Positions 1-10,368 of a stretch of DNA of 17,335 nt are shown here, in pieces. Below the pieces are notes generated by a model that was given only the letters and a program-made list of their open reading frames with translations, had not been told where the DNA came from and did not search any database. The stretch is from Pinguiococcus pyrenoidosus. Lineage: Eukaryota > Sar > Pinguiophyceae > Pinguiochrysidales > Pinguiochrysidaceae. The DNA is taken from positions 1 to 17,335 of the forward strand of contig JAAMXY010000409.1 in the NCBI GenBank assembly GCA_019677205.1, written 5' to 3'. Position numbers and translations under genes: made by a program. Position 1 is the stretch's first letter. The number at the start of each line of letters is the position of its first letter.

Positions 1-28
1 TGCCCCCCCCCCCCTTCCCGCATGCCAG

Positions 29-770
<742 letters not shown>

Positions 771-820
771 CGAAAGGTCCCGGTCTTCCCTGCGAGGACT
801 TCCCAGGTGAAGCCGAAGCT

Positions 821-1628
821 TCACGGTCTCTCGTAATTATATCTATACTTGTCCAGTCCGTCAGCCTCTCTGATCAGCGACGCTAGCTCCCAATCAACGA
901 AGAAAATCAAAGCAAAAATCAGCGTGGGAGCCAACGAAAGCATGAAATACCCCTGCCACTCCCCTAGAAGGATTCCACTGCGACCATAGATGGGAGAATG
1001 GTCAAGGGGTCGAGGGGTCGAGGGGTCGAGGGGTCGAGGGGTCGAGGGGTCGAGGGGTCCCATCATGAGTGTCGTCATTTGCGTCACCACATAGACTATC
1101 GACCGTGCATCCTACCTCATGAAAAACTGCATCGTCCAATACGTGGTTGTCATCGCCAATGGAGCAAAGACGCCGAGCGTGTTCAATCCTTCCAAAGAGC
1201 GCAGTTTGTATCCTACGAAGCCACCGATGTCACCCGGCTTTCGCACTTTCGCCCTCTCCACGCCTTCAGAGCACTCAGAAGCGCAGCCCCTTACCCGAGT
1301 ATCCTAACATGGCCGACACGGCGCTCAAGCTCAGGGCTTGGACAGCTATGCTGAAGCCGAAGCCGAAGGAAGTGAGCCGCCGCAAGGGCGCCAAAGAGAA
1401 CGGCTCGGCCGGTTGGGCCAGCAGATACACTAGAGCTATCCAGACGAGGCTCAAGCAGTAGCAGACGGTCCCAAAGAGCCTCCGGCCACTCGTTTCCTGG
1501 GATTTGGCCTCCTTTCGGTACTTCTGGATGAGCTCTTCCTGCTCCTTGTTGTCCAGGAGCGCGTCTTCCTTCCAGTCCTGCTTGGGCTGCGCAGCCGCGC
1601 TGGTGCGGCGCTTGAGGAGACCCGACAT
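821..1628 (-). CDS. Small four-helix membrane protein, function unknown
   Basis: Minus-strand exons 1628-1295, 1212-1116 and 977-821 give 195 residues with phases that match at both junctions (1, then 2). The donor after exon 1 is GTAAGG and after exon 2 GTAGGA; acceptors are GTAG and GCAG. The start is the first in-frame ATG (MSGLLKRR). The N-terminus is charged (roughly 15-50, KEQEELIQKYRKEAK, probably cytosolic and helical). Hydrophobic segments follow near 52-72, 88-108, 123-140 and 154-172, and the protein ends in a tyrosine-rich tail (LDKYRYNYERP). I do not recognise the family with certainty; small multi-pass proteins with a KYxY-type tail exist in plants and algae. The 138-nt second intron contains an 8-bp tandem repeat. 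The gene diverges from the MATE gene across about 380 bp. Confidence 0.72.
1004..1059. repeat. 8-bp tandem repeat (GAGGGGTC)n inside an intron
   Basis: Six perfect copies of GAGGGGTC (1012-1059) are preceded by one degenerate copy (AAGGGGTC, 1004-1011). The array lies within the second intron (978-1115) of the minus-strand membrane-protein gene. A unit of 8 is not a multiple of 3, which fits a non-coding position. Confidence 0.95.
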
Positions 1629-2008
1629 TGGCCACCAAAGCAGAAACGCGCGGAATTCGGAGGCCAAATTCGACGGCTTCTGAGACTCCTTCCGACTCGC
1701 AGAAGCTGCGGATTCATGTGTCCTGTTCTATATCCATATAGAGACTGATACAGATATTGGAGAAAATACCGTGTAAAAATAGTTTGAAAATAGCGCCGAA
1801 AACTGAATCTTATCTTGAGTTCTCTTGTTTCGATCACTATAGAGATCAATCCAATACAACACGCGTGCGTGGCGTTGCGCCGCAGCCTGCGTCTCTCGGC
1901 AGTGACCGGCCCAGCCAGCTTCGTTCTGCCCAGCACTTGCTTTCTCGGGATTGCAGTAGGCAAGGGAAGCCGCAATCACGCGGTGAAAAGGCAGGTCGGC
2001 CGCCCAAG
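1629..2008. promoter_or_regulatory. Shared divergent promoter region
   Basis: This 380-bp spacer lies between the ATG of the minus-strand membrane-protein gene and the ATG of the MATE gene. It is richer in A and T than the flanking genes, with a TATA-like patch at 1729-1740 (TATATCCATATA). It must hold both 5' UTRs and both promoters. No specific factor site could be recognised. Confidence 0.5.
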
Positions 2009-3670
2009 ATGCGCGTCCTCAGCGCTGCGCTGCTGTTCTACGCCGTTGTTCCAGCCGCTGGATGGTCGTCTCTTCGTCTGTTTCCCAGATCTCTCCGCCA
2101 CCGAATAGCGCTAGTAGACCATAGTCCAGCCAGGCCGGAGAGGGCACCGAGAGACGCAGTTCCGCTAAGGGTAGCGACCTCGAAAGGTGCAGCAGACGAC
2201 GCAGAAAGCGTTGCGGACTCTGACGATGAGGACACCTCGGTGGCGCGGATCTTGAAGTTCGCCATTCCTGCGCTGGCAATCTTTCTCGCAAACCCCATCA
2301 TGAGCTTCGTGGACACCGCCTTCGTGGGGAGCGCCAGCAAGGCGCAGTTGGCGTCGTTGAACCCAGCGACGTTGCTCACGGGCACGGCGATTTTCCTCTT
2401 CAGCTTCCTCCCCCGCGCCACGACCGGCCTCGTTGCCCGTGCTCTGCTCAATGACAAGAGTCAGGCTAGACAGGAGATGCGCGTGGCACTTTCGGGGGCC
2501 TTTTACGCGGGACTGCTCAGCACGGGAGTGCTGGTCTTCGGCGGCCAAACGCTCTTGGGCCTCATGAACGTGCCAAGGGAGCTTTACGTGCCAGCCATGA
2601 CCTACGTCCTGACGGTGGGGATCGTGACGCCAGCTGCGCTGCTCTGCGGAGTCGCTCAGTCGGGCATCCTGGCGACGCAAGCGTCTGGAGCAGCCGCCAA
2701 GAGCGTCGTGATCGCCTCCATCGTGAATCTCCTGGGCGATCTGGCGTTCTGTCAATGGCCGCTGCAGAAGGGCATCGCGGGGGCAGCGCTGGCCACCGCT
2801 CTGAGCACGCTCCTTGCCTGCTTCCTGCAGATGCGGGCCCTCGCCGCCCGAAACCTCTGGCCGGAGGGCTCGATCTTCCGCATCCCTTCCGTCAAGGAGG
2901 CGATGCCGCTGCTCCGGTTTGCTGGCCCCCTGTCCATCATCGTGCTGACGCGCATCATTGGCTTCGTCTTCATGTCGGCGGCGGCGGCCAAGCTGGGCAC
3001 GACGGCGCTCGCGGCGCACCAAGTCTTGATCTCCCTCTTCATCCTCTTCGCGTGCTTTGCGGAGCCGCTGTCGCAGGTCGGCCAGACCATGCTTCCCAAG
3101 CTTTTCGACAAGGGCGCCAAAGGAGACGTGAATGCATCGAAGAAAGCAAAGGCGCTGTTTCGGACGATCCTGCGGGTGGGAGCATCTTTCGCAGGTAAGC
3201 GCTGCTGCAAGGGAGAGCTTGCGATAGTGCCGTCCGACTTGCTGACCTTCCGTCCTTGATCACCAGGTGTGCTCTCGATCGCTACGGCAGCTGCCGTCTA
3301 CTTTGGTGGAGCGATCGTGACCTCGGATGCGGGAGTGATCTCCGCGATGCGGGAGGCCTGCCCGATAGTTGTAGCAGCCCTGGCAGGTCTGGTTATGGCG
3401 ATCTCCGTGGACGGTGCCATGATCGCGTCGCAGGACTTCGCCTGGATCATCCGAAACAATTTTGCGGCTTGCGGCGTCCAGATCGCAGCAGTGATCCTCA
3501 CGCAGCAGTGGGGATGGGGCCTCTTCGGAATCTGGACGGCCATGCTATCGCGCTTCGTGCTCTACACCGGGTGGTCGCTACACAGGCTGTGGACGCCGCG
3601 TGGGGGCCTCGGCAAGATGAGCAAGGCATGCAAGGCGCCGCCTTCGTCTCTGAGTCCAGCGGTGGCGTAG
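2009..3670 (+). CDS. MATE family efflux transporter with plastid-type presequence
   Basis: Exons 2009-3194 and 3267-3670 (72-nt intron, GTAAGC...CCAG, phase 1) encode 529 residues. Residues 1-18 (MRVLSAALLFYAVVPAAG) form a signal-like hydrophobic segment. Residues 19-60 are basic and Ser/Arg-rich, like a transit peptide. An acidic linker follows (62-76), then the MATE core from about 80 with the family pattern of twelve hydrophobic segments. Characteristic stretches are IPALAIFLANPIMSFVDTAF near 86-105, NLLGDLAF near 240, GIAGAALATA near 255-264, and AAHQVLISLFILFACFAEPL near 335-354. MATE proteins are sodium- or proton-driven exporters of organic compounds. The plant plastid-envelope branch (EDS5 and relatives) is the closest by style. 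The two-part presequence suggests delivery to a complex plastid. An in-frame extension upstream to 1757 begins with TTG and was not used. The substrate cannot be told from sequence. Confidence 0.88.
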
Positions 3671-4431
3671 ATGGGCTTGTTGGCACCACCAAGGAAGGGA
3701 GGAAAGAGAAACGGGCTTTAATGAGACCTTGCTTCATCCAGATCAGTTTGAAGACTGCTGCATGCCTGTCGCCTGCCTATCTAGTCTCTTGGCCATCTTG
3801 GGAACACGAACGCACGCACGAACGAGGGCCCGAGCTAGGGAGGTCGACCTCAACGACAGGATCTGCCGAGATTTTGGAGCAGGAGCCTACAGAAAGGATA
3901 CAACACACGGGATACGGCTCTGCCACGAAGGCACAGAGGTTTCAAGTAAGGACGCGTTGCTCACAGGTCGATGGAACCGAATCCGGGAGCGGCCTCGCCA
4001 CGCCGCGCCGTGGACCCGATCCCTTCCTCTTCGCCGGCTGTCCCGGGCGCAGCGGACTGACAGAATGAAGAAAGCAGCGTAGCTTGGTAATTCGCTTGCC
4101 AGGAGCCCTTAACGGACAAACCGAGAGCCGAGCTGTGTCTCAACATCAGACTGCCGTACAGCTTCCGACAGACAAGGACGAGGCAGCCTCGACGCGTCCT
4201 TCGGTACAGGTGGCCTTCTGTCATGGCCACCGCAGATGGAAGGAATTTCCCTCCACCATCTTGCTTCCCTCTCTTGCATCCATCTACGGCTCCTCTCTCT
4301 GTTGATTGAACAGGTCGGCAATCCAAGTCACCCACTGGAAATGAAGCACAGGCTCTCCCCCGAGGACTACAGACCGCGTCCACAAGTGGGTGCGAAGGCG
4401 ATGAGTCGACTAGGGAGTGGCGTATCACGAT
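3671..4431. other. Tail-to-tail spacer, no gene found
   Basis: This 761-bp stretch separates the stop of the MATE gene from the stop of the Myb gene, so it should hold both 3' UTRs. Open frames of 70 to 155 codons occur on both strands, but they lack a credible start or any family motif. No repeat or RNA gene stands out. Confidence 0.6.
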
Positions 4432-6985
4432 TCACGGCAGCTCGTAGTACGGCTGGGGTGGCCTCCCCGGTGCCGCTGCCATGCCATTGTCGCTAGGCAT
4501 GCCATAGGCATGCGACGGAGGCGCCGCGCTCGAGTTCGGAAGAGCGGCGGCGTGGTAGAAGTGGTTGGATGGCGCGCTATTCGGCAAGGTGGGCTTCTTT
4601 CTGGCCGGGTAAGCGACGTCCTGGCCGCTGGGTGGATGATTGCTGTAGTGACCATTGGATGCCTGCCGCGAATTTCCGCCGTAGTTGGATGGTGCTGACG
4701 ATGGCACGCCGCCGTACATCTGTTCTTGCGGTCGATTCCTAAGTCGTCGAAGGAAACGTGTTGGCTGGGACGATCGTTGGATACGACCTGGATCCATCCT
4801 TACCATGCTTCTTGTTGTTGCGCCGGTTGCGCCGGTTGCGCCGGTTGCGCCGGTTGCGCCGGTTGCGCCGGTTGCGCCGGTCGCGCCGGTCGCGCCGACG
4901 CCATGTTGCCGCCAAAGGGAGGGGTCTCGTCCCATCGCGAGGTGTATGCATCATAGGGCGAAGAGCCGGGTCGCACAAGGTGCGGAGCGTTGGCGCTTCC
5001 GTTTTGGTTGTAGTTGTAGCCCTGTTGGTATTCAGCTGCCCCTGCGCGGGCGGCGCCCGGCATCGACGCTGTCTCCCTGCGAAAGCAAGCGAGCATGGGA
5101 GGGATGAGTATGAGCACATAGCAGTTCGTCGTCCTCGAAATCAGGCGCCTCTCGTATGGTACCTCTGCCCAGAGACGGGATACTCCGGAGACACGACCGT
5201 CGCGAGCCGGCGATCTCGCAGGGTACCGGGTTCTCCCAACTCACTTACGGCGTTCGACGGCGCTGGCAATTTCCTCGCGGCCGCCTGTGCATTCGGTTGC
5301 ATGAATCCTGCCGCAGCATCACGAGGATACCCGAAATCCACATCCCACGCCGGCGGCTTGTTCGAGAACCCATCCGGCGGCGACGCGTCGTTGAAGCCAC
5401 TGCCCACGTGGTGCGGCGGCGGCCCATGGGCGTTGGCACTCGCTGCAAAGCCGGCGTCGCGACCGTAGTACGTCGGGTTGCCAGTGAGCGGCGGCACGGG
5501 GGCCGGGGGAAAGTCGTGGAAGTACGCCGGAGCCGGTGGCGCATCAAAATTTGCCCTGGGATAACTCGTGTTGTAAGGCGGAAGCGGCACGTGTCGAGGG
5601 GGGGGCACCGGGCCCGGAATGAAGCCAGTCGGCATGACGGCAGGATCGCCGCCAGGATAGGCGCGCTTCCTGCCTCTGGCGGCGACGTCGTAGTTGGGCT
5701 GCTTGGAGATCGTCGCGGTTATTGCGTTAGCACCATCCTTGGCAGAGACTTCGAGACTTCGGGTGGGGTTGTACCAGTGGCGCATTGCAGTTCACGACTT
5801 GCGGCCTCGATAGCTGTCCGCCTTGAAACTGCGAAGTGCGCCCGAGCATCAGCCTCCTTCAAGTTACTACGGCATCGCAGAAAAATTGGGTACCTCGTTG
5901 AGCATCGGAGATCGCCGCAGCAGCTTTAGCAGCCTGGCTCGTATGGCCTTTGGCGCAGAAGTGGGTGTTGGAAAAAATGGGGAACGAAAACGCAGAGGCG
6001 AGAAAACAGAATTCCAAGGCAGAAGAGGAAACCAAGAAAGCAGTGAGTGGAGCGCGTCTAGAATTTTTAGGCCTGGCGTCACTTGCGTACCTCGCTCGAG
6101 CGCCTGTTGGACGAGCGGAACTTGGATGCGATGACGCTCCACTGCCGCCCGCACGCGCGGAACAACTGCAACAACTGCGCGTCTTCTTGCTCGGTGAACT
6201 CCGTCTTGTTGAGGTCCGGGCTGATGTAGTTGAGCCATCTGGGGCGCGCGCGGAAAGTTGAGAGGGACGCCCGGCCACGAAGAGAGCCAAGCGCACTCAC
6301 CTTTCTCGGCACTGCTTGGAAGATCTGGTGGCGACGCGCTGAGAGACCACCACCCAGGACGGCTTTTCCCCTGATGCAAGTCGAGTGAGCGAAGCGTCAA
6401 GTTGCTGGGCCGACGCGCTTAGAGCACCTTGATCCTCCAGCGCCTTTCTCAGCTTGTCATCCTCCGCCTTGGACCATGGCCCTTTGCGCAGTCGCGGGTC
6501 CAGAACCTGGCGGAAACCAATGCGTCAGCGCCCCGCGATGCCGACCTTCTGTTGCCCCAGAGCCGCACCTTGCTGTATCGCTGGAAGCACTGGGAACGCG
6601 TCCGAGATCCGACGTCATCTGCGATGACGCGCCTGCCGCAAAGAAAGGCTTCGTGAGGATTCGGTTGGCGGAGGAGGTGGCGTAGGTGGCGGAAAATTGG
6701 CGTTCGGACGCCGCCGGACGAACGCGACGTTTGCGCCAAAGGCGTACCAGTTGTGGAGCCCGTGGGTCTTGATGGCTTTCATGAGCTTCTCATCCTCCGT
6801 CGGCGTCCACTGGTTGGACGCCTCATTTCCAACCTGTGAGTAGACCGATGAGTGCGGCGCACATCCGCGCGTCTCGGACGTGCGACACGAACTTGAGCTG
6901 AACGCATCTCTGCCACGGCTACTGCATTGTCGAAATCCTCGTGTTTCACGGGGGGGGCCGACAGCGTGTAGTTCTCGGACGCCAT
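4432..6985 (-). CDS. Three-repeat (R1R2R3) Myb DNA-binding protein with long low-complexity tail
   Basis: Ten minus-strand exons: 6985-6893, 6833-6748, 6632-6569, 6506-6301, 6238-6091, 5947-5894, 5828-5775, 5698-5249, 5072-4804 and 4738-4432. They total 1731 nt and 576 residues. Three Myb repeats are clear. R1 (about 38-85) has NQWTPTEDEKL and HNWRVIADDVGSRTRSQCF. R2 (about 88-157) has KGPWSKAEDDKL and SSKQCRERWLNYISPDL. R3 (about 159-215) has TEFTEQEDAQLLQLF, RQWSVIASKFRSSNR and a leucine-rich third helix. The first Trp of R3 is Phe, as is common in R3 repeats. R2 carries an extra loop of about 20 residues before its second Trp. The tail from about 236 is rich in Pro, Tyr, Asn, Gly and Ala and includes Ala-Gln/Arg-Pro repeats. 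R1R2R3 Mybs are nuclear regulators, often of cell-cycle genes. Less certain: the start (the frame stays open upstream), the weak donor at 6892, the acceptor at 5948 and the frame-keeping acceptor at 5073. Confidence 0.83.
4818..4898. repeat. 9-bp coding tandem repeat encoding Ala-Gln/Arg-Pro
   Basis: Nine units of TTGCGCCGG (the last two begin TCG) lie end to end on the + strand. Read on the minus strand in the Myb frame they encode two Ala-Arg-Pro and then six Ala-Gln-Pro triplets, followed by Ala-Gln-Gln. The unit is a multiple of three, so copy-number changes keep the frame. Confidence 0.92.
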
Positions 6986-8202
6986 GAGGCGCAAGTCGGC
7001 GGATCCTGTGCGGCTCGACGCGCCCAGTGCAGCTTGAAACTCGCGTCCGGACACGCGGTCAGTTTCAGCAATACGTACACAACTGTGCTGGACGCCCGGG
7101 TCACATTTCCGGGCGCCGGGTAGGCTGGAACGCCAGCTGTTTCTTCCCGGCCGAAAGTGATTGGCCGAGCGCCTCCCCGTACGCATCCTGCACACGGGAA
7201 CAAAGGATTGGGGGAATGCTGGGATTTGACCCCGAGTGGTGGAAGCATGACGTGCTGTGGGTCAATACTGGACGGAACAAAAGAAATTGGCTTAGGGTTA
7301 TGAAAGATCGTATGAGACCCCGAGGAAAGGGTAGACGATAAGGGACGGTAGCTTACTTTCACTTGTCTGGCAAAAAAAAACCCACATTACACCCCCATCC
7401 TTTCTTCCCATGTGTTGCTCACGGACTTCTTCGACTGGTAGAGCAGGTGGCGCAAGTAGCGCACATTGGCTGTCGCTTGACTTTTCGATCGACCACGTGT
7501 TCTATCAAGTGCTAGCAGGCTTTAGACTCGAGTAGACTGGAATGTGGATGCAGTCGGGAAGGCACCAGGACGCCTAGATACCACGGGAAGGTGGCTCCAT
7601 GAGCTTGTAGCATGGATCAGGAACCATTGGGGAGACGACATTCCCAGATTTTTTTTTGGCGGCGTAAAGGGAACTCAAGTAGAACCCTTCGTTTCTTCTC
7701 CGAATCAATGGAGGATATCGATGCCACTCTTCGCGGATAGCTCGTACCGCCACAGAGTAGTCTTCGCACCTGAGTTCTGCCTCCCAGGCTTCGGTTAACT
7801 CCCGACATCCAGAAAGGGTCCCGCTAGGGATGTGGTTGGCTGGGCTGTCGCTATGCGGCCAGGAATGAGCCGACGCGGTCCAGGAGGAGGCCATTCGGTG
7901 GTCTCAAACCAGCGAATCCCGGGTCGCTTTACGGATCGCTGATTCAAATCTAGTGGGGTCCCTGTTCACCTGGACACACGCGCAGGGAGCTGGTCACCGC
8001 TCTGGACGTGAAACATGTAGTTCAGAGGGATAAGGATTCTTGCATCATCATGCATGGCTCAGCTCGCAAAGGAAAATGACGCGAAGGTGAAATCGACGGG
8101 CTCCAATCGGCCCTCCCCGGAGTATATATCGGCCTTCGAATGATCGCTCTGCTCGTTGTGTTCCCGAGGCGAGTTTTCAATCTACAGGGACACAAACCTT
8201 GA

Positions 8203-8451
8203 AGTTCAGGCCCCTCGCCACATCAGCGGAGGTCGTTGGGAAACTCCCGGGCTGATGATGCAGCTGGAACTTTCGCTGCAACAGCAGCAGGGTCAGCCAA
8301 GAAAAATCCAGACGTCTCTCCGACCAAGTCTAATTTTCGAGCCGGAGAGCTTCGAAAAGCGAGGAAGGTAACGTCTTCTTCCAAGCCAGACGGGCGCTTG
8401 TTGGAGAAGATCCTCAAGTTATCGTCTCTCGGGTCTCCGAGCTACCGATAG
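8203..8451 (+). CDS. Possible small basic exon or gene, unrecognised (weak)
   Basis: An open frame of about 80 codons follows a TGA at 8200-8202 and ends at TAG 8449-8451. Its 3' part is Lys/Arg/Ser-rich (GSAKKNPDVSPTKSNF, then GRLLEKILKLSSLGSPSYR). There is no ATG in frame at the 5' end, so if real it is a terminal exon joined to something upstream. A plus-strand gene here would restore strict strand alternation. I recognise no family, and chance is a fair explanation. Confidence 0.18.
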   Translation, partial: SSGPSPHQRRSLGNSRADDAAGTFAATAAGSAKKNPDVSPTKSNFRAGELRKARKVTSSSKPDGRLLEKILKLSSLGSPSYR

Positions 8452-8511
8452 GTCGCGGTTTCCTCGAGACTTTTGATATCAATGCTTCTTCTTCTTCAAA
8501 AAAACAAAACC

Positions 8512-8535
8512 GGAAGGGAAGGGAAGGGAAGGGAA
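8512..8535. repeat. GGAAG pentanucleotide microsatellite
   Basis: Nearly five copies of GGAAG run head to tail, just downstream of a CTT-rich patch (about 8485-8497). They lie in non-coding DNA near the 3' end of the minus-strand Rossmann-like gene. Confidence 0.9.
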
Positions 8536-8655
8536 CGAAGGCGTTGCGAAAGGGACAATTCTCATGTGTGCGTCGCGTGCGCGGATTCACCAGGAAGACA
8601 AGAACATCATCTCGTTCTTCAAAACGCCTCACGGTACTTCTGTCGGTCCTTCACA

Positions 8656-10368
8656 TCATCCAATTGGGAACTTCTTATTCAGCAGCTCCGTGAAGCTACG
8701 AATAAGATCGTCTTCATTCTCCAGTGGCTGCGATAGCGCGTCGCCGTTGGGTCCTTTGCGCGTCGCCGACACTTCAATGCCCTTCGGCGCGTCCTTGACG
8801 CTGAAGCAGACAGATCCAGCAGGTTCGGCGCGCAGATCGTCCGTGAGCGTCTCCCAGAACACTTCCACGTCCCCATTGTCCCCAGCCTGTGCAGCAAGTT
8901 GCGCGTCGCTGAGTTGCGAATCCCTGGAACAGACTGACGCGATCACCCTCACCTTGGCATTCACCGGTCGCTCGCCCTTGTCTGCAAAGAGAGCGACCCC
9001 CTTGAGGGCCTGCGTCTGGTACTGCGTAGTCATCCATTTCTGGAACGCCGCCTTGTCCACCTGTGCAGGCTTGTGAGCATTGGACGCAGACATGGCGCTT
9101 TGGCTAGCCTCGCGACACGTACATCCAACACCACCGAGAGAAGCTCGGGACCTCGGTCTCCGTATCTCTGGCACACGCTTTGCCACTCGGCCTCCTTCGC
9201 AGCGGGACCGAGAATGCTAAGCACGGTCACCTGGGCATTTCAGAGCGTCCGAGTGTCAGCGTGTCAGCGTGTCAGCAACAGCAACAGCCACAGCCACGTA
9301 TTCAACGAGTTGAGGAGTGAGGAGCGAGAATGGAGTTGGGCTTCTGCTTACTTCTGCATATTCGCCACTCCCATCCAAGGCGTTCGCCAAGAAGTCCTTC
9401 TCCCCTCGAACGGTGTACAACGCTGCTCTGGCCAGCGCGCTGCGGGTGGTGTAAATCTCCTGGGCCTCCAGCTGCACGAAAGGATTCGGGTTGGGGCTGC
9501 GGCTGCCGCTCAGGACGACGGCTCCCAACGCGCTCGCTGGATTGATCTGCCACCACATTCGTCCAGTCATTCCATCGCCATCCAAGGGACGCAACAAAGA
9601 TCCATGTCGGAGTACCTTAGGTGCGACGAGTGGCGGCCCTTCGAAGGGCAGGTCCGCCTCGGCCTTCGTCGCATCGGACGGACCCACAAGCGTCGCGTGG
9701 TGGAGCACGCTGAGCTTCGGCGCCAGGCCTCGTTGCTGCGCCTTTTTCACCGCCTCGTCGAACGTCTCTCCTCGTCGGAAGATAGAGCCTTGGTAAACCC
9801 AAAGCATAAAAGCAGGGTCAGATCCCTCCCCCTCCTCCGCGCGCTTGCGGGGGGGCAGGCTGGACGGCTTCGTACCAGGCAGCGGCGGCTCCTTGGCAGG
9901 TGCAACTGCGCATAGGCGGCCAGGCAAGGACGGCAGATCCTTCAAGGCGGCACTGAACAACTGTCGCTCCGTCTCCAAGTCGCCTCCCTCGCCGCCGTCC
10001 ATGGCCACAAGGACGCTCTCGCAGCCCTGGAGATTCGCCCGCTCTCCCCTGCTGTTTCGGAAGCTGTCCAGGCCTTGCCTAGGACCTTGCCCGTCAGTCT
10101 CAGCTGCTCCCGCCTTCTCTCCCCCCGCTTTCCCATCTCCCTCGCACCTAAAGTCGCCGGAAAACACATTGTCGCCGTCCGGAAGCGGCGCAGACGCCCC
10201 CTGCGGCGGCTCCTGCAGCAAAATGGACACCTCAGCGCTGCCGTCCTGGCGCCACAGCTCCGCGGAAAGTCGGCCCAAGCCCCCCGATTGCCCCAGGATC
10301 GCCACCCGAGGCCTCCCAGCCACCCCGCCGACCCCGACGGCCAGAAGGAGCAGGTGCGCCAGAGTCAT
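8656..10368 (-). CDS. Rossmann-like protein of unknown function with signal-like N-terminus
   Basis: Minus-strand exons 10368-9352, 9230-9123 and 9060-8656 join at phase 0 to give 509 residues. Introns are 121 nt (GTAAGC...CCAG) and 62 nt (GTACGT...ACAG). The start is the ATG that opens a hydrophobic signal-like segment, MTLAHLLLLAVGVGGVAG (1-18). A beta strand and glycine-rich loop follow at once (VAILGQSGGLG, 22-32), resembling the nucleotide-binding GxxGGxG turn of extended or atypical short-chain dehydrogenases. Residues 115-126 (GCESVLVAMDGG) could be the next nucleotide-site strand. Residues 80-115 and 160-185 are low-complexity insertions. No Tyr-x3-Lys catalytic pair is evident, so enzyme activity is uncertain. 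The C-terminal exon (VDKAAFQKW...LLNKKFPIG) has no recognised domain. The frame stays open upstream to 10962, but that part lies antisense to START exons and was rejected. The gene diverges from the START gene across 103 bp. Confidence 0.7.
9253..9276. repeat. 8-bp tandem repeat (GTGTCAGC)3 inside an intron
   Basis: Three perfect copies of GTGTCAGC are followed at once by imperfect hexamers (AACAGC, then CACAGC) to about 9296. The block lies in the 121-nt first intron (9231-9351) of the Rossmann-like gene. Read as protein it would give a run of alternating Val-Ala, another sign that it is not coding. Confidence 0.9.

Larger units (their letters stand above)
6986..8655. other. 1.67-kb region without an established gene
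   Basis: This is the widest gap in the window, between the chosen start of the Myb gene and the stop of the next minus-strand gene. It should hold the Myb promoter and possibly further 5' Myb exons. For example, minus-strand 7189-7106 reads as an open segment starting DAYGEALGQSL after a GTGTGCAG acceptor. A minus-strand ATG frame of 106 codons (7894-7574) and a + frame of about 80 codons (8203-8451) are present, but neither shows a recognised motif. Base use is more A/T-rich here than in the neighbouring genes. No tRNA or mobile-element signature was found. Confidence 0.55.

Noticed and set aside
1757-2008. In-frame upstream extension of the MATE protein
   Set aside because: It begins with TTG rather than ATG, and the ATG at 2009 starts a clear hydrophobic leader.
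2165-3022. 285-codon minus-strand frame opposite the MATE gene
   Set aside because: It is an Arg/Gln/Glu-rich shadow of the strongly supported MATE frame.
3256-4068. 270-codon plus frame covering the second MATE exon and the spacer
   Set aside because: It is out of frame with the MATE exon, which splices at 3267 and matches the family end; the rest has no motif.
7430-7510. Possible tRNA, from a TGGTAGAGCA A-box-like stretch near 7436
   Set aside because: No matching T-arm (GGTTCGAATCC-like) at the right distance and no cloverleaf could be drawn.
7574-7894. 106-codon minus-strand ATG frame
   Set aside because: It begins four codons after an in-frame stop, has unbiased codon use and no motif, and a competing frame exists on the other strand. 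It is kept only as a note in the unexplained gap.
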